A stretch of DNA of 64,000 bases from Pseudomonas sp. ZH-FAD. GTDB lineage: Bacteria; Pseudomonadota; Gammaproteobacteria; Pseudomonadales; Pseudomonadaceae. Below the pieces are notes generated by a model. That model searched no databases, was not told where the DNA came from, and was given only the letters and a program-made list of their open reading frames with translations. Position 1 is the stretch's first letter, and each line of letters starts with the position of its first letter. The translations under genes were made by a program, and so were the position numbers. Below are positions 47,384 to 59,090 of this stretch, one piece after another. The DNA is taken from assembly GCF_002803095.1 (NCBI RefSeq), contig NZ_PGLR01000009.1, positions 1-64,000 on the forward strand, written 5' to 3'.

Positions 47384-49489
47384 TTAGACGCCAGAGGCCT
47401 CGGCAGCAGCTACGTCCTTGATCGACAGCTTGATACGGCCGCGATTGTCCACGTCCAGCACCAGTACCTTCACTTCCTGGCCTTCCTGCAGCACGTCGGT
47501 GACCTTCTCCACGCGCTGATCGCTCAGCATGGAGATGTGCACCAGACCGTCCTTGCCCGGCAGGATGTTGACGAAGGCACCGAAGTCGACGATGCGCTCG
47601 ACCTTGCCGACGTAGATCTTGCCGATCTCGGCTTCGGCAGTGATGGCCAGCACGCGCTGCTTGGCAGCCTCGGCCGCTTCCTTGGTTTCGCCAAAGATCT
47701 TGATCGAGCCGTCGTCTTCGATATCGATCGAAGCCTTGGTTTCTTCACAGATACCACGGATGGTCGCGCCACCCTTGCCGATCACGTCGCGGATCTTGTC
47801 CTGGTCGATCTTCATCGCCAGCATGGTCGGTGCGTTGGCCGACAGTTCGCTGCGCGATTGGGCGATGACCTGGTTCATCTGGCCGAGGATGTTCAGGCGC
47901 GCTTCCAGCGCCTGCTCCAGCGCCTGCTCCATGATCTCTTCGGTGATGCCCTGGATCTTGATGTCCATCTGCAGCGCGGTGACGCCTTTGGCGGTACCGG
48001 CTACCTTGAAGTCCATGTCGCCCAGGTGATCTTCGTCACCGAGGATGTCGGTCAGCACGGCGAATTTCTCACCTTCCAGCACCAGACCCATGGCGATACC
48101 GGCAACCGGTGCCTTCATCGGCACACCGGCGTCCATCAGCGCCAGGGAGGCGCCGCACACCGAAGCCATGGAGGAAGAACCGTTGGACTCGGTGATTTCC
48201 GACACCACGCGGATGGTGTACGGGAACTCGTCGGCGCTCGGCAGCATGGCGGCAACGCCACGACGGGCGAGACGACCGTGGCCGATTTCGCGGCGGCCAG
48301 TGGCGCCCATGCGACCACACTCACCGACCGAGTACGGCGGGAAGTTGTAGTGCAGCATGAAGGGGTCTTTCTTCTCGCCTTCGAGGGTGTCCAGCAGCTG
48401 TGCGTCGCGGGCGGTACCGAGGGTAGCCACGACCAGCGCCTGGGTTTCGCCACGGGTGAACAGCGCCGAACCGTGGGTCTTGTCCAGTACACCGACTTCG
48501 ATGTTCAGGCCACGCACGGTACGGGTGTCACGACCATCGATACGCGGTTTGCCGTTGACGATGTTCTCGCGCACGGTGCGGTATTCGATCTCGCCGAAGG
48601 CGTCTTTGACTTCACCGGCGCTCGGCTGGCCTTCTTCACCGGAGAACTTGGCCACGACCTGATCGCGCAGCTCGCCCAGGCGCGCGTAGCGGTCCTGCTT
48701 GATGGTGATGGTGTAGGCCTGGGAAATCGCGTCACCGAACTCGCCACGGATGGCGTTCAGCAGTGCGGTATTTTCCGGCTTTGGCTGCCAGTCCCAGGTC
48801 GGCTTGCCGGCTTCGGCAGCCAGCTCGGCGACAGCCTGGATGACCACCTGGAACTCCTCATGGGCAAACAGCACGGCGCCCAGCATCTGGTCTTCGGTCA
48901 GCTCTTTGGCTTCCGATTCGACCATCAGCACGGCGTCCTTGGTGCCGGCCACGACCATGTCCAGGCTCGAAGCCTTGAGCTGCTCGTAGTTCGGGTTCAG
49001 CAGGTAGCCGGTTTCCGGGTGGAAGGCGACGCGCGCGGCACCGATCGGGCCGTTGAACGGGATACCGGAGATGGCCAGGGCGGCCGAGGTACCGATCATC
49101 GCAGCGATGTCCGGATCGGTCTTCTTGCTGGTGGAAACCACGGTGCAGATGACCTGCACTTCGTTCTGGAAACCTTCCGGGAACAGCGGGCGGATCGGAC
49201 GGTCGATCAGACGCGAGGTCAGGGTTTCCTTCTCGGAGGGACGCGCTTCACGCTTGAAGAAACCACCCGGGATCTTGCCGGCAGCGTAGGTCTTTTCCTG
49301 GTAGTGCACGGACAGCGGGAAGAAGCCCTTGCTTGGGTCGGCAGTCTTGGCGCCGGTTACGGCGACCAGCACGCTGACGTCGTCGTCAACGGTGACCAGC
49401 ACTGCGCCGGAGGCTTGACGGGCGATACGGCCAGTCTCGAGGGTAACGGTCGACTGACCGAACTGGAATTTCTTGATTACCGGGTTCAC
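47384..49489 (-). CDS. pnp: Polynucleotide phosphorylase
   Basis: PNPase (701 aa) is the 3'-5' phosphorolytic exonuclease of the degradosome. Two RNase PH domains are visible (first 1-140; second from about 310 with [20 protein letters not shown]). KH and S1 domains are at the C-terminus ([40 protein letters not shown]). It follows rpsO as in most gamma-proteobacteria, with a long hairpin between them that suits RNase III-based autoregulation. Confidence 0.97.
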   Translation of the reverse strand: MNPVIKKFQFGQSTVTLETGRIARQASGAVLVTVDDDVSVLVAVTGAKTADPSKGFFPLSVHYQEKTYAAGKIPGGFFKREARPSEKETLTSRLIDRPIRPLFPEGFQNEVQVICTVVSTSKKTDPDIAAMIGTSAALAISGIPFNGPIGAARVAFHPETGYLLNPNYEQLKASSLDMVVAGTKDAVLMVESEAKELTEDQMLGAVLFAHEEFQVVIQAVAELAAEAGKPTWDWQPKPENTALLNAIRGEFGDAISQAYTITIKQDRYARLGELRDQVVAKFSGEEGQPSAGEVKDAFGEIEYRTVRENIVNGKPRIDGRDTRTVRGLNIEVGVLDKTHGSALFTRGETQALVVATLGTARDAQLLDTLEGEKKDPFMLHYNFPPYSVGECGRMGATGRREIGHGRLARRGVAAMLPSADEFPYTIRVVSEITESNGSSSMASVCGASLALMDAGVPMKAPVAGIAMGLVLEGEKFAVLTDILGDEDHLGDMDFKVAGTAKGVTALQMDIKIQGITEEIMEQALEQALEARLNILGQMNQVIAQSRSELSANAPTMLAMKIDQDKIRDVIGKGGATIRGICEETKASIDIEDDGSIKIFGETKEAAEAAKQRVLAITAEAEIGKIYVGKVERIVDFGAFVNILPGKDGLVHISMLSDQRVEKVTDVLQEGQEVKVLVLDVDNRGRIKLSIKDVAAAEASGV

Positions 49490-49572
49490 GGTGTTTTCCT
49501 TCTCTTTGTTGCCTTGGGGGAAATTGGAAAGAAGCGCGGGAGTCGGACCCGGTGCATCCCTCGAAAAGCCAA

Positions 49573-49644
49573 AAGCTGGAAGCCCAGCGCCACGAGGTGA
49601 GGATCACTCCCCACTCGCGACGCCGAACTCCCAGCTTCCAACTT
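49573..49644 (-). other. Long hairpin between rpsO and pnp (RNase III site candidate)
   Basis: In the minus-strand transcript AAGTTGGAAGC pairs with GCTTCCAGCTT (11 bp, one wobble). Inside, GTGGGGA-GTGA-TCCTCAC forms an inner hairpin. A long double-stranded stem in the rpsO-pnp leader is where RNase III cuts in E. coli to start PNPase autoregulation. Confidence 0.55.
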
Positions 49645-49660
49645 GTGCAGCTCGCGTCTA

Positions 49661-49930
49661 TTAACGACGCAGGCCCAGGCGACCGATCAGGGCGCTGTAA
49701 CGACTGGTGTCTTTACCCTTCAGGTAGTCCAGCAGCTTACGACGCTGGTTAACCATACGGATCAGACCACGACGGCTGTGGTGATCCTTACCGTTGGCCT
49801 TGAAGTGACCTTGCAACTTGTTGATGTTGGCGGTCAGCAGGGCAACCTGCACTTCCGGGCTACCGGTATCGCCTTCAGCTTGCTTGTAGTCGTTAACGAT
49901 CTGGGCTTTTTCTTCAACGCTGAGTGCCAT
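49661..49930 (-). CDS. rpsO: 30S ribosomal protein S15
   Basis: S15 (89 aa) binds the three-way junction of 16S rRNA early in 30S assembly. The sequence is typical: [69 protein letters not shown] stands before the ATG. In many bacteria S15 represses its own mRNA through leader structure; hairpins are present upstream here. Confidence 0.98.
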   Translation of the reverse strand: MALSVEEKAQIVNDYKQAEGDTGSPEVQVALLTANINKLQGHFKANGKDHHSRRGLIRMVNQRRKLLDYLKGKDTSRYSALIGRLGLRR

Positions 49931-49944
49931 GTTGGCTTCCTCTC

Positions 49945-49995
49945 ATCTGGAAACTGCCGAAGCAGTCTCAATAGGCCGGGAATCGCTTCCCGTGT
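49945..49995 (-). promoter_or_regulatory. rpsO leader hairpins (possible S15 autoregulatory site)
   Basis: Just before the rpsO ribosome site two small hairpins can form: CGGGAA-GCGA-TTCCCG (49977-49992) and ACTGC-TTCG-GCAGT (49953-49966). Position suggests S15 feedback control. This is inference, since Pseudomonas S15 sites are not something I can match by sequence. Confidence 0.35.
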
Positions 49996-50100
49996 TTTAA
50001 AAAGAGGTATGACCGTGCCTACTAACAGCCACCCTCGCAGCACCTGATGACGACGTCGTCAGCATCAGGCTTTCAGCCATCTCGGCCGAACCGTTCGGTG

Positions 50101-51021
50101 CTACGCACCGGTATAAATCAATCGACGCGGGGCGATACGCCCATCGTCACTCACCTCACCGATGCCGATGAAGCGACCATTGTGATCCTGCACCCGCACC
50201 ATGCCGAACTTCGGTGCTTCCGGCGCTCGCACCGGCTGCCCTTGCAACCAGTAGAACGCACTGTGCTCGGAGAACTGCAGCAGCGGCCAGTCCTGCAAGC
50301 CGCTGTCGACCGGCTGCAGGAAGCGATCGAGCGCTTCGTTGCCACCTTCGGCATGCGCCGCTTCCAGCTCTTCCAGGGTCACGGTACGGCTCAGGTCGAA
50401 CGGGCCGGCCTTGGTACGGCGCAACTCGGCGACATGTGCACCGCAGCCGAGCAACTGGCCGAGATCCTCGACCAGCGTACGAATATAGGTGCCTTTGCTG
50501 CAATCAACCGCCAGACGGGCCTGCTCGCCTTCGCAGGCCAGCAGTTCCAGGCGCGCAATAGTAACAGAACGCGCTTCGCGCTCCACTACTTCACCCGCAC
50601 GGGCCAGCTTGTAGAGTGGCTGACCGTCCTTCTTCAAAGCCGAGTACATAGGCGGTATCTGCTTGATTTCACCGCGAAAACGCGGCAACAGCGCCTCAAT
50701 CTCGGCGCGACCGACGGTCACCGGGCGCCGTTCGATAACATCGCCTTCGGCATCACCAGTGGTGGTGGTGACGCCCAACTGAGCGACGGTCTCGTAGCCC
50801 TTGTCAGCGTCAAGCAGATACTGGGAGAACTTGGTCGCCTCACCGAAACACAGCGGCAGCACACCAGTGGCCAACGGGTCGAGGCTACCGGTGTGACCGG
50901 CCTTCTCGGCATTGAGCAGCCAACGCACCTTCTGCAGCGCGGCGTTGGAGGTGAAACCGTGCGGCTTGTCGAGCAGGATGATGCCGTCGACCTTGCGGCG
51001 AATACGTTTGACCTGCGCCAC
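50101..51021 (-). CDS. truB: tRNA pseudouridine-55 synthase
   Basis: TruB (306 aa) makes pseudouridine 55 in the T loop of tRNAs. The catalytic Asp is in [24 protein letters not shown] near the N-terminus and the C-terminal PUA-like domain are present. It starts 3 bp past the rbfA stop codon, within the nusA-infB-rbfA-truB operon. Confidence 0.97.
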   Translation of the reverse strand: MAQVKRIRRKVDGIILLDKPHGFTSNAALQKVRWLLNAEKAGHTGSLDPLATGVLPLCFGEATKFSQYLLDADKGYETVAQLGVTTTTGDAEGDVIERRPVTVGRAEIEALLPRFRGEIKQIPPMYSALKKDGQPLYKLARAGEVVEREARSVTIARLELLACEGEQARLAVDCSKGTYIRTLVEDLGQLLGCGAHVAELRRTKAGPFDLSRTVTLEELEAAHAEGGNEALDRFLQPVDSGLQDWPLLQFSEHSAFYWLQGQPVRAPEAPKFGMVRVQDHNGRFIGIGEVSDDGRIAPRRLIYTGA

Positions 51022-51024
51022 GCC

Positions 51025-51417
51025 TTACTCCTTGGAACCCGCGGTGTCGTCGTGCAGACGATCTTCCGCCACGGCACGCTCGATCAGTGCCGACAGGTGA
51101 GCACCGCGCTGGACGCTCTCGTCGTAGTGGAAGTGCAGCTGTGGCACGCTGCGCAGCTTCATCGCCTTGCCCAGCTGCATGCGCAGGAAACCGGCCGCGT
51201 CGTTGAGCACCTTGAGGCTCTCTTTGATCGCCTCGGCATCATCCTGCCCCATGACGGTGATGAAGACCTTGGCGTGACCGATATCACGACTGACGTCGAC
51301 TGCGGTGATGGTCACCAGCCCCAGACGCGGATCCTTGACCTCACGCCGGATAAGCTGGGCCAGTTCGCGTTGCATCTGGTCGCCGATACGCTGGGTACGG
51401 CTGTAATCTTTGGCCAT
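51025..51417 (-). CDS. rbfA: Ribosome-binding factor A
   Basis: RbfA (130 aa) is a KH-like protein needed for late 30S maturation and growth in the cold. It matches the family throughout ([51 protein letters not shown]). It follows infB by 109 bp and is coupled closely to truB. Confidence 0.97.
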   Translation of the reverse strand: MAKDYSRTQRIGDQMQRELAQLIRREVKDPRLGLVTITAVDVSRDIGHAKVFITVMGQDDAEAIKESLKVLNDAAGFLRMQLGKAMKLRSVPQLHFHYDESVQRGAHLSALIERAVAEDRLHDDTAGSKE

Positions 51418-51526
51418 TTTCTACTTACCTTTACTGCGTCCGCTGTCTGTTCGCCAGCGGACTCAAAAGCGGCAAACGCCCGGCCGCGCGAATGCGGGGC
51501 CGGGCGTTGCGTGTTGCGACTCGCGA

Positions 51527-54013
51527 TTACAGGCTGCGAGCCACCTGGACTTTCTCGAACACTTCGATCTTGTCGCCGACCTTGACGTCGTTGTAGCTCT
51601 TCACCGCGATACCGCACTCCATGCCGTTACGCACTTCGGCGACGTCGTCCTTGAAGCGACGCAGCGATTCCAGCTCACCTTCGAAGATCACCACGTCTTC
51701 ACGCAGTACGCGGATCGGACGGTTACGGAAGACAGTGCCTTCGATGACCATGCAACCGGCAACCGCGCCAAACTTCGGCGAACGGAACACGTCACGCACT
51801 TCGGCGGTGCCCAGGATGTTCTCGCGAACATCGCTGCCGAGCATACCGGTGAGCGCCTTCTTGACGTCTTCGATGATGTCGTAGATGACGTTGTAGTAGC
51901 GCATGTCCAGGCCTTCGGCCTCGACGATCTTGCGCGCACCAGCGTCAGCACGGACGTTGAAGCCGAACAGCACGGCGTTGGAAGCCAGCGCCAGGTTGGC
52001 ATCGGACTCGGTGATACCACCGACGCCGCCACCGACCACACGCACCTGCACCTCGTCGTTACCCAGGGTGCTGAGCGAGCCTTGCAGGGCTTCCAGAGAA
52101 CCACGCACATCGGACTTGAGCACGATGTTGAGGGTTTTCTTCTCTTCCTGGCCCATGTTCTCGAAGATGTTTTCCAGCTTGCCGGCGTGAGCACGGGCCA
52201 GCTTGACCTCACGGAACTTGCCTTGACGGAACAGGGCAACTTCGCGGGCCTTCTTCTCGTCGGCGACTACGGTCATGTCGTCACCGGCATCCGGCGTACC
52301 ATCGAGGCCGAGAATCTCGACCGGAATGGACGGACCGGCTTCCTTGATCGACTTGCCGTTCTCGTCAAGCATGGCACGCACGCGGCCATAGTTGACGCCG
52401 ACCAGGACCATGTCGCCCTGACGCAGGGTACCGTCCTGAACCAGCACGGTGGCCACCGGGCCACGGCCCTTGTCCAGACGCGATTCGACCACCACACCAC
52501 GACCCGGGGCCGACGGCGTGGCTTTCAGCTCGAGGACTTCAGCCTGCAGCAGTACGGCTTCGAGCAGCTCGTCGATGCCGGTACCCATCTTGGCCGACAC
52601 ATGCACATAAGGTGCATCGCCGCCCCACTCTTCCGGAATCACGTCGAGAGCGGCCAGGCCGTTCTTGATGTTGTCCGGGTTGGCATCGGGCTTGTCGATC
52701 TTGTTCACCGCGACCACGATCGGAACGCCAGCCGCTTTCGCGTGCTGTACGGCTTCCTGAGTCTGCGGCATCACGCCGTCGTCGGCTGCAACGACCAGGA
52801 TGACGATGTCGGTGGCCTTGGCACCACGCGCACGCATGGCGGTAAACGCAGCGTGACCGGGGGTGTCGAGGAAGGTGACCATGCCACGCTCGGTTTCCAC
52901 GTGGTAAGCACCGATATGCTGGGTGATGCCACCCGCTTCACCAGACGCCACCTTGGCGCGACGAATGTAGTCGAGCAGCGAGGTCTTACCGTGGTCGACG
53001 TGACCCATCACGGTCACCACCGGCGCGCGGGACACGGCCTCACCTTCGAACTTCAGCGACTCGGCCAGGGAATCTTCCAGGGCGGTATCGCTGACCAGCT
53101 TGACCTTGTGGCCCAACTCTTCGGCGATCAACTGGGCAGTTTCCTGATCCAGCACCTGGTTGATGGTGGCCGGGGTGCCCATCTTGAACATGAACTTGAT
53201 GACTTCGGCGGCCTTGACCGACATCTGCTGAGCCAGATCGCCCACCGTGATGGTTTCGCCAATGGCCACTTCACGCACCACCGGGCCGGCCGGAGCCTGG
53301 AAGCCATGCTGGTTGCGCTTCTTCATCTTCGACTTGCCGCGACCACCACGACGGAAACCGTCGCTTTCTTCATCGACGCTACGCGGAGCGACGCGCGGAG
53401 CCGGCGCCTTCTCCTTGGTCGCGGGGCGATGCTGGGTGTGCTTGCGATCGCGACGCTCGTCTTCATCAGAGCGTGCCTTCTCGGGGCGACGCACTTCTTC
53501 TTTCTTGCGCTCGACTTCGACGACCGGAGCGACAACCAGCGGCTCGCTGACAGGCGTCGGCGCGGCAGCAGGTGCGGCAGTATCGGTAGTGGCAGTCGCA
53601 GCCTGGCGCTTGGCTTCTTCTTCGGCCTTGCGCTTGGCTTCTTCCTCGGCCTTCAGGCGCTCGGCCTCGGCAGCGGCCTGCTGAGCTTCCAGCTCGCGCT
53701 GCTTCTCGGCTTCCAGCTCTTCCGGGCTGCGCTTGACGAAGGTCTTCTTCTTGCGCACTTCAACACTGATGGTCTTGCTACCAGCGACGCGCAGCGTGCT
53801 GGTGGTCTTGCGTTGCAAGGTAATCTTGCGCGGCTCTTCGACCTTGTCGCCGTGACTGCTCTTGAGATGGGCCAGCAGGGCCTGTTTCTCACTATCGGTC
53901 ACTACTTGTTCGGCACTGTCGTGGGACAGACCAGCTTCACGCATCTGCTGCAGCAGGCGCTCAACCGGGGTGTCGACCACTGTGGCCAGTTCTTTCACCG
54001 TGACTTGCGTCAT
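51527..54013 (-). CDS. infB: Translation initiation factor IF-2
   Basis: IF-2 (828 aa) is the GTPase that brings fMet-tRNA to the 30S subunit; the initiator tRNA gene lies upstream in this same cluster. The N-terminal IF2_N domain ([20 protein letters not shown]) is followed by a charged Lys/Glu/Ala-rich linker (about 80-240). The G domain has [16 protein letters not shown] and NKIDKPDA; domains II-IV follow. The ATG at 54013 was chosen from the conserved N-terminus. It is 26 bp after nusA. Confidence 0.97.
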   Translation of the reverse strand: MTQVTVKELATVVDTPVERLLQQMREAGLSHDSAEQVVTDSEKQALLAHLKSSHGDKVEEPRKITLQRKTTSTLRVAGSKTISVEVRKKKTFVKRSPEELEAEKQRELEAQQAAAEAERLKAEEEAKRKAEEEAKRQAATATTDTAAPAAAPTPVSEPLVVAPVVEVERKKEEVRRPEKARSDEDERRDRKHTQHRPATKEKAPAPRVAPRSVDEESDGFRRGGRGKSKMKKRNQHGFQAPAGPVVREVAIGETITVGDLAQQMSVKAAEVIKFMFKMGTPATINQVLDQETAQLIAEELGHKVKLVSDTALEDSLAESLKFEGEAVSRAPVVTVMGHVDHGKTSLLDYIRRAKVASGEAGGITQHIGAYHVETERGMVTFLDTPGHAAFTAMRARGAKATDIVILVVAADDGVMPQTQEAVQHAKAAGVPIVVAVNKIDKPDANPDNIKNGLAALDVIPEEWGGDAPYVHVSAKMGTGIDELLEAVLLQAEVLELKATPSAPGRGVVVESRLDKGRGPVATVLVQDGTLRQGDMVLVGVNYGRVRAMLDENGKSIKEAGPSIPVEILGLDGTPDAGDDMTVVADEKKAREVALFRQGKFREVKLARAHAGKLENIFENMGQEEKKTLNIVLKSDVRGSLEALQGSLSTLGNDEVQVRVVGGGVGGITESDANLALASNAVLFGFNVRADAGARKIVEAEGLDMRYYNVIYDIIEDVKKALTGMLGSDVRENILGTAEVRDVFRSPKFGAVAGCMVIEGTVFRNRPIRVLREDVVIFEGELESLRRFKDDVAEVRNGMECGIAVKSYNDVKVGDKIEVFEKVQVARSL

Positions 54014-54039
54014 GCATCTTTCTCCTCGGCCGCAACCGC

Positions 54040-55521
54040 TTATTCGAACCAATGGGCTCGGGCGGCCATGATCAGCTTGCCGGCACGCTCTTCGTCGATG
54101 CCGTCGATGTCGAGCAGGTCGTCAATAGACTGCTCGGCCAGGTCTTCACGGGTAATCACGCCGCGCAGCGCAAGCTCTAGAGCCAGCGCCTTGTCCATGC
54201 CTTCCAGTTCCAGCAGATCATCTGCCGGATGGGCATCGGCCAACTTCTCCTCGTTGGCGATCGCCTTGGTCAGCAGACGATCCTTAGCCCGTGCACGCAG
54301 CTCATTGACGATCTCCTCGTCGAAGCCATCGATACTGAGCATTTCTTCCATGGGTACGTAGGCAATCTCTTCGAGACTGGTGAAACCCTCTTCGACCAGG
54401 ACTTGAGCCAGTTCTTCGTCGACTTCCAGCTCGTCGATGAAGGACTGCATGATGTCGCCGGTTTCTGCCTGTTGCTTGGCCTGAATGTCCGCTTCGGTCA
54501 TCACGTTCAGGGTCCAGCCGGTCAACTGACTGGCAAGACGCACGTTCTGACCGCCACGACCAATGGCCTGGGCCAGGTTGTCTTCGCCAACGGCGATGTC
54601 CATGGCATGGGCATCTTCATCGACGATGATCGCAGCCACTTCAGCCGGCGACATGGCATTGATGACGAACTGCGCGGGGTTGTCGTCCCACAGCACGATA
54701 TCGACGCGCTCACCGCCCAGCTCGCCGGAAACGGCCTGGACGCGCGAACCACGCATACCGATGCAGGCACCCTGCGGGTCGATACGCTTGTCCTTGGAGC
54801 GCACGGCGATCTTGGCGCGCGAACCCGGATCACGGGAGGCAGCCTTGACGTCGATCAGCCCTTCGGCGATTTCCGGTACTTCGATGCGGAACAGCTCGAT
54901 CAGCATTTCCGGAGCGGTACGCGACAGGATCAGTTGCGGGCCGCGGTTCTCGGTACGAATTTCCTTGAGCAGGGCACGCAGACGCACACCCACGCGGAAA
55001 GTCTCGCGCGGGATGATGTCTTCACGGGCCAGCAGCGCCTCGGCGTTGTTGCCCAGGTCTACGATGACGTTGTCGCGGGTGACCTTCTTCACGGTGCCGG
55101 AGATGATCTCCCCCAGACGCTCGCGATAGGCGTCTACCACCTGAGCACGCTCGGCCTCGCGCACTTTCTGCACGATGACCTGCTTGGCGGTTTGCGCGGC
55201 GATGCGACCGAACTCGATGGAATCGATCTTCTCTTCGAGCACGTCACCGATCTTGGCGTTGGCCTCAACGGCCTGCGGCATGTCCTCGGTCACCTGGTAG
55301 GCCGGGTCCTCGAACTCGGACTCATCGACCACGGTCCAGCGGCGGAAAGTTTCGTAGCTACCGTTCTGACGGTTGATCGACACACGCAGGTCGACTTCGT
55401 CCTCGAAACGTTTCTTGGTGGCGGTCGCCAGAGCCAGCTCCAGCGCCTCGAAAATCACGCCGGCCGGTACACCCTTTTCATTGGATACCGACTCAACAAC
55501 CAGCAGTACTTCTTTGCTCAT
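54040..55521 (-). CDS. nusA: Transcription termination/antitermination factor NusA
   Basis: NusA (493 aa) acts in pausing, termination and rrn antitermination (boxA is seen near 450). The N-terminal polymerase-binding domain ([20 protein letters not shown]), S1 ([20 protein letters not shown]), two KH domains ([39 protein letters not shown]) and the two C-terminal acidic repeats typical of proteobacteria are all present. The ATG at 55521 (MSKEVLLVV) has GAGGCG upstream. Confidence 0.97.
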   Translation of the reverse strand: MSKEVLLVVESVSNEKGVPAGVIFEALELALATATKKRFEDEVDLRVSINRQNGSYETFRRWTVVDESEFEDPAYQVTEDMPQAVEANAKIGDVLEEKIDSIEFGRIAAQTAKQVIVQKVREAERAQVVDAYRERLGEIISGTVKKVTRDNVIVDLGNNAEALLAREDIIPRETFRVGVRLRALLKEIRTENRGPQLILSRTAPEMLIELFRIEVPEIAEGLIDVKAASRDPGSRAKIAVRSKDKRIDPQGACIGMRGSRVQAVSGELGGERVDIVLWDDNPAQFVINAMSPAEVAAIIVDEDAHAMDIAVGEDNLAQAIGRGGQNVRLASQLTGWTLNVMTEADIQAKQQAETGDIMQSFIDELEVDEELAQVLVEEGFTSLEEIAYVPMEEMLSIDGFDEEIVNELRARAKDRLLTKAIANEEKLADAHPADDLLELEGMDKALALELALRGVITREDLAEQSIDDLLDIDGIDEERAGKLIMAARAHWFE

Positions 55522-55681
55522 CGTACGCCTCGCCTTTCGCAATCCATTGGTTCTGCGCAGTCCGCTTCACGTTCACGCCATTGGCGCTATCTTCGTGAGC
55601 TGCCGCGCTACCTTCGCGCCATCTGTGTCGCTTGCGCTGCGCCGACAATCGACAGTCCAGCAGCGCCACAGAATCCGCATC

Positions 55682-56140
55682 TCAATCAAATCGGGGGATG
55701 ATATTGGCCTTGTCGATCAGGTCGATCGGCAACAGATACTCGTGGTCATCCACCTGAACTACCACGTCCTGCTCCTCCACACCGCGAAGGAGGCCCTGGA
55801 AGTTACGACGCCCGTCGAAAGGCGAACGCAGCTTGATCTTCACCTGCTCACCGGCATGCGTCGCAAACTGTTCGAGGGTGAACAACGGACGATCCATGCC
55901 AGGAGAAGAAACTTCCAGTGTGTACTCCGAGGTAATCGGATCCTCGACATCGAGCACACCACTGAGCTGACGGCTGACGATTTCACAATCGTCGATCAGG
56001 ATGCCATCGGCTTTATCGATATAGACACGCAGCAGCGAATGACGCCCCTGCGACAGGAACTCGATGCCCCAACATTGGTAACCGAGCGCCTCGATTACTG
56101 GGGCCAACAAGGCCTGCAACTGTTCTAGCTTGCTCGACAC
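55682..56140 (-). CDS. rimP: Ribosome maturation factor RimP
   Basis: RimP (152 aa) helps 30S assembly. The N-terminal domain has [19 protein letters not shown] and [17 protein letters not shown], the core [14 protein letters not shown], and the C-terminal SH3-like domain [20 protein letters not shown]. It is the first protein gene of the rimP-nusA-infB operon, behind the initiator tRNA, as in E. coli metY-rimP-nusA-infB. A 160-bp non-coding gap separates it from nusA. Confidence 0.97.
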   Translation of the reverse strand: MSSKLEQLQALLAPVIEALGYQCWGIEFLSQGRHSLLRVYIDKADGILIDDCEIVSRQLSGVLDVEDPITSEYTLEVSSPGMDRPLFTLEQFATHAGEQVKIKLRSPFDGRRNFQGLLRGVEEQDVVVQVDDHEYLLPIDLIDKANIIPRFD

Positions 56141-56167
56141 TTAACGGCCCTCGTGCATGCTGTGCAA

Positions 56168-56191
56168 ATAAAAAATGGGCGAAACGCCCAT
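56168..56191 (-). terminator. Second terminator between tRNA-fMet and rimP
   Basis: ATGGGCG-TTT-CGCCCAT on the minus strand (56175-56191) followed by TTTTTAT. It lies 28 bp before the rimP start codon and about 50 bp after another terminator. Confidence 0.8.
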
Positions 56192-56238
56192 CCCTTCAAT
56201 CCGCCGTAAATACCAACGGACACTGTCTTTCAGCTAAC

Positions 56239-56261
56239 AAAAAGCCCCTGAAAAGGGGCCT
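56239..56261 (-). terminator. Terminator after tRNA-fMet
   Basis: On the minus strand AGGCCCCT-TTTC-AGGGGCTT followed by TTTG, 9 bp past the 3' end of the tRNA. Confidence 0.85.
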
Positions 56262-56269
56262 GCTGAAAC

Positions 56270-56346
<77 letters not shown>

Positions 56347-56409
56347 TCAAAGCTGGGCCGGAATTATACGGCCACCCCCTGGCGAGGGTCAACCAAACAC
56401 TCCAGCAAC

Positions 56410-56438
56410 AAGAAAGCCCGCGAACTGCGGGCTTTCTT
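56410..56438 (-). terminator. Hairpin between tRNA-Leu and tRNA-fMet
   Basis: AAGAAAGCCCGC-AGTTC-GCGGGCTTTCTT, a 12-bp stem whose 3' arm supplies T-rich sequence on the minus strand. It lies 5 bp past the tRNA-Leu 3' end. Confidence 0.82.
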
Positions 56439-56443
56439 GAGTA

Positions 56444-56529
56444 TGGTACCGAGGAGGGGACTCGAACCCCTACAGCCTATGGCCACTACCACCTCAAGGT
56501 AGCGTGTCTACCAATTCCACCACCTCGGC
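56444..56529 (-). tRNA. tRNA-Leu (GAG)
   Basis: 86 nt with a long variable arm, as for class II tRNAs. 5' GCCGAGG pairs with CCTCGGT before the encoded ACCA. The anticodon loop is CTACC-TTGAGGT-GGTAG, anticodon GAG (complement of 56493-56495), reading CUC and CUU. It lies 7 bp after secG. Confidence 0.96.
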
Positions 56530-56536
56530 AAAACTG

Positions 56537-56914
56537 TTACTGCTCTGGAGCCTCCGGCACATCCGAAGCATCGGATGCTGGAGCTTGCTCTTCGAGCACC
56601 GGCACATCTTCGACAGCCGGTTTTTGTTGAACTTCCAGAACCGCTGGATCTGGCAGACCAACTTGAGTCAGTGCATCAGCTTTTTCTTTAGCAAAGAACG
56701 CTAAACCCAAGCTGGTAATGAAAAAAGCCGCGGCGAGTATACCAGTAAACTTACTCAGAAAGGTAGAGGAACCTTGGCTTCCGAATACAGTTGCCGAAGC
56801 ACCCGAACCGAACGACGCACCTGCGTCAGCGCCTTTACCCTGCTGCAACAGCACCAGCACCACAATACCGATCGCACCCAGCAGGTGCAGAACAACAATG
56901 ACTGTTTCCAGCAT
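56537..56914 (-). CDS. secG: Preprotein translocase subunit SecG
   Basis: SecG (125 aa) is the small non-essential subunit of SecYEG. Two membrane segments are visible ([20 protein letters not shown] and [20 protein letters not shown]) around the conserved [17 protein letters not shown]. The C-terminal tail is long, acidic and Pro-rich. It starts 3 bp past tpiA, and tRNA-Leu follows 7 bp after its stop, as in other pseudomonads. Confidence 0.96.
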   Translation of the reverse strand: MLETVIVVLHLLGAIGIVVLVLLQQGKGADAGASFGSGASATVFGSQGSSTFLSKFTGILAAAFFITSLGLAFFAKEKADALTQVGLPDPAVLEVQQKPAVEDVPVLEEQAPASDASDVPEAPEQ

Positions 56915-56917
56915 TCT

Positions 56918-57673
56918 TCAGTTTCCTGCAGCGCGACAGATCGCACCGAATTCATCCGCATTCAGAGAGGCGCCACCTACGAGCCCCCCATCGATATCCC
57001 GCATGCCGAACAACTCGGCAGCACTGGCGGCCTTCACACTGCCACCATAAAGAATTCTCAACCCACTCGCGACACCAGCATCGAGCAGCGCAACTTGCGC
57101 GCGGATCGCTGCGTGCACTTCCTGAGCCTGCTCGGGCGTAGCGGTCAACCCGGTACCAATGGCCCATACAGGCTCATAGGCCACTACGGCGTTTTTCAGC
57201 GCATCGACACCCAGCGCGTCGATCACTGCGGCCAACTGGCCACCCACCACACCCAGCGTTGCATTCGCTTCACGCTGCTCGCGGGTTTCACCCACACAGA
57301 GCACGGGAGTCAAACCTGCAGCCTGTACCGCTGCAAACTTGCGCACGACCACTTCGTCACTTTCACCCAGAATCAGGCGACGCTCCGAGTGACCAACCAG
57401 CACCAGCTCACAACCGCCGTCGACCAACTGACTAACCGCCAGCTCACCAGTCAAGGCGCCCTGCTCTACTTGTGCCGCACAATCCTGAGCCCCAACCTTC
57501 ACTGCTTTACCCTTCAGGCCTTCGACGACCTGAGCGACATGCAGACTGGAGGGAAACACCGCAACATCGACATCAGCAGGCAGTACCTGCTGACGTACAC
57601 CTTCGATCAGCTCTGCGACGCTTGCGCGGGTACCGTGCATTTTCCAGTTACCAGCGACCAAGGGGCGACGCAT
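56918..57673 (-). CDS. tpiA: Triose-phosphate isomerase
   Basis: TpiA (251 aa) interconverts dihydroxyacetone phosphate and glyceraldehyde-3-phosphate. The catalytic residues are visible: Lys in VAGNWKMHG, His in [10 protein letters not shown] and Glu in [12 protein letters not shown]; the phosphate loop LYGGSVKA follows. It lies 65 bp after glmM and 3 bp before secG. Confidence 0.97.
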   Translation of the reverse strand: MRRPLVAGNWKMHGTRASVAELIEGVRQQVLPADVDVAVFPSSLHVAQVVEGLKGKAVKVGAQDCAAQVEQGALTGELAVSQLVDGGCELVLVGHSERRLILGESDEVVVRKFAAVQAAGLTPVLCVGETREQREANATLGVVGGQLAAVIDALGVDALKNAVVAYEPVWAIGTGLTATPEQAQEVHAAIRAQVALLDAGVASGLRILYGGSVKAASAAELFGMRDIDGGLVGGASLNADEFGAICRAAGN

Positions 57674-57738
57674 GTTTTACCTCGTCGATCAAAGAGGGCG
57701 CAGATGTTACCCAAGAGCACCCTCGGTAGCAAGCGCAA

Positions 57739-59076
57739 TCAAGCACAGACTTCGGCAACAATCTTAGCCAATTCATCGGCATAGCCGCGAACCGAGCTTT
57801 CCTCGTCACCTTCGACCATCACTCGCACCAGCGGCTCGGTGCCGGACTTGCGCAGCAGCACTCGACCACGCCCAGCCATGCTCTCGGTCACCCGCGCGCA
57901 GGCTTCCTTCACCGAAGGATGCTCGAGCGGATCGACAGCACCGGAGAACCGCACATTGACCAGCACCTGCGGACACTTCTTCAGATCGCTGCGCGCATCA
58001 ACCAGGCTCTGACCGCGGCGCTTGAGCGCCATCAACACTTGCAGGGCCGCAATAATCGCATCACCAGTCGTGGTGTGCTGGAAGCACACCAGGTGCCCGG
58101 AATTCTCGCCACCGAGCTGCCAGTTGCGCGCCAGCAATTCAGCGATCACATAACGATCACCGACATTGGCGCGAATGAATGGGATGTTGAGATCGGCCAG
58201 AGCCAGTTCCAGCCCGAGATTGCTCATCAGCGTGCCGACCACACCACCACGCAGCCGCCCACGCTCCTGCAGATCACGCGCAATGATGAACAGCAGTTCA
58301 TCACCATCGACCACCGCACCATATTGGTCGACCATCAGCACACGATCAGCATCGCCATCGAAGGCGATACCCAGATCGGCCTGCTGCGCGACCACTTCAG
58401 CCTGCAGCGCAGCAATGTGCGTGGAACCGCAAGCATCATTGATATTGAGACCGTCGGGCTGCGCCGAAATGACCCGAACCTCCGCACCCAGCTCGCGAAA
58501 TACACTCGGCGCGACCTTGTAGGCAGCGCCGTGGGCGCAATCGATGACGATCTTCAGGCCTTTGAAGCTGGTGCCGCTGGGCACACTGCCCTTGCAGAAC
58601 TCGATGTAGCGGCCGGAAGCATCGTTGATCCGCGAAGCCTTGCCGATCCCGGCAGACTCCACCACGGTCATCGGCTGATCGAGCAACTCTTCGATCATCG
58701 CCTCGACATCGTCCGGAAGCTTGGTGCCTTCGCTGGAAAAGAACTTGATGCCGTTATCGTCATGTGGATTGTGCGAAGCACTGATGACGATACCGGCATC
58801 GGCCTGGAAAGTGCGCGTCAGATAGGCAATGGCCGGCGTCGGCATCGGCCCGAGCAGTTGCACGTCCGCACCCGCGGCAGCCAGCCCCGCCTCGAGGGCG
58901 GACTCGAACATGTAGCCAGAGATACGCGTGTCCTTTCCAATCAGGATGCGGCACTTGCCCTGCTTGCGAAACGCCATGCCAGCCGCCCAGCCGAGCTTGA
59001 GCATGAAATCCGGAGTAATGGGAAACTGGCCAACGCGACCACGAATACCGTCGGTGCCGAAGTACTTTCTAGCCAT
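57739..59076 (-). CDS. glmM: Phosphoglucosamine mutase
   Basis: GlmM (445 aa) converts glucosamine-6-P to glucosamine-1-P for peptidoglycan and LPS. The phospho-serine is Ser101 in [13 protein letters not shown]. The metal-binding loop is [12 protein letters not shown], and the C-terminal substrate site is [17 protein letters not shown] stands 9 nt before the ATG. A MITE-like repeat fills the space between folP and this ribosome site. Confidence 0.97.
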   Translation of the reverse strand: MARKYFGTDGIRGRVGQFPITPDFMLKLGWAAGMAFRKQGKCRILIGKDTRISGYMFESALEAGLAAAGADVQLLGPMPTPAIAYLTRTFQADAGIVISASHNPHDDNGIKFFSSEGTKLPDDVEAMIEELLDQPMTVVESAGIGKASRINDASGRYIEFCKGSVPSGTSFKGLKIVIDCAHGAAYKVAPSVFRELGAEVRVISAQPDGLNINDACGSTHIAALQAEVVAQQADLGIAFDGDADRVLMVDQYGAVVDGDELLFIIARDLQERGRLRGGVVGTLMSNLGLELALADLNIPFIRANVGDRYVIAELLARNWQLGGENSGHLVCFQHTTTGDAIIAALQVLMALKRRGQSLVDARSDLKKCPQVLVNVRFSGAVDPLEHPSVKEACARVTESMAGRGRVLLRKSGTEPLVRVMVEGDEESSVRGYADELAKIVAEVCA

Positions 59077-59090
59077 AACGCTTTCCTTGT

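Noticed and set aside
47537..49600. 687-codon plus-strand frame
   Set aside because: Antisense to pnp; no domain and no promoter.
50048..50061. TGACGACGTCGTCA perfect palindrome between truB and rpsO as an operator
   Set aside because: Lies inside a transcribed operon gap with no promoter nearby; probably part of an RNA stem (CCTGATG...CATCAGG) or chance.
51410..54361. 983-codon plus-strand frame, the longest antisense frame apart from real genes
   Set aside because: Antisense to infB and the end of nusA; composition mirrors the codon bias of IF-2.
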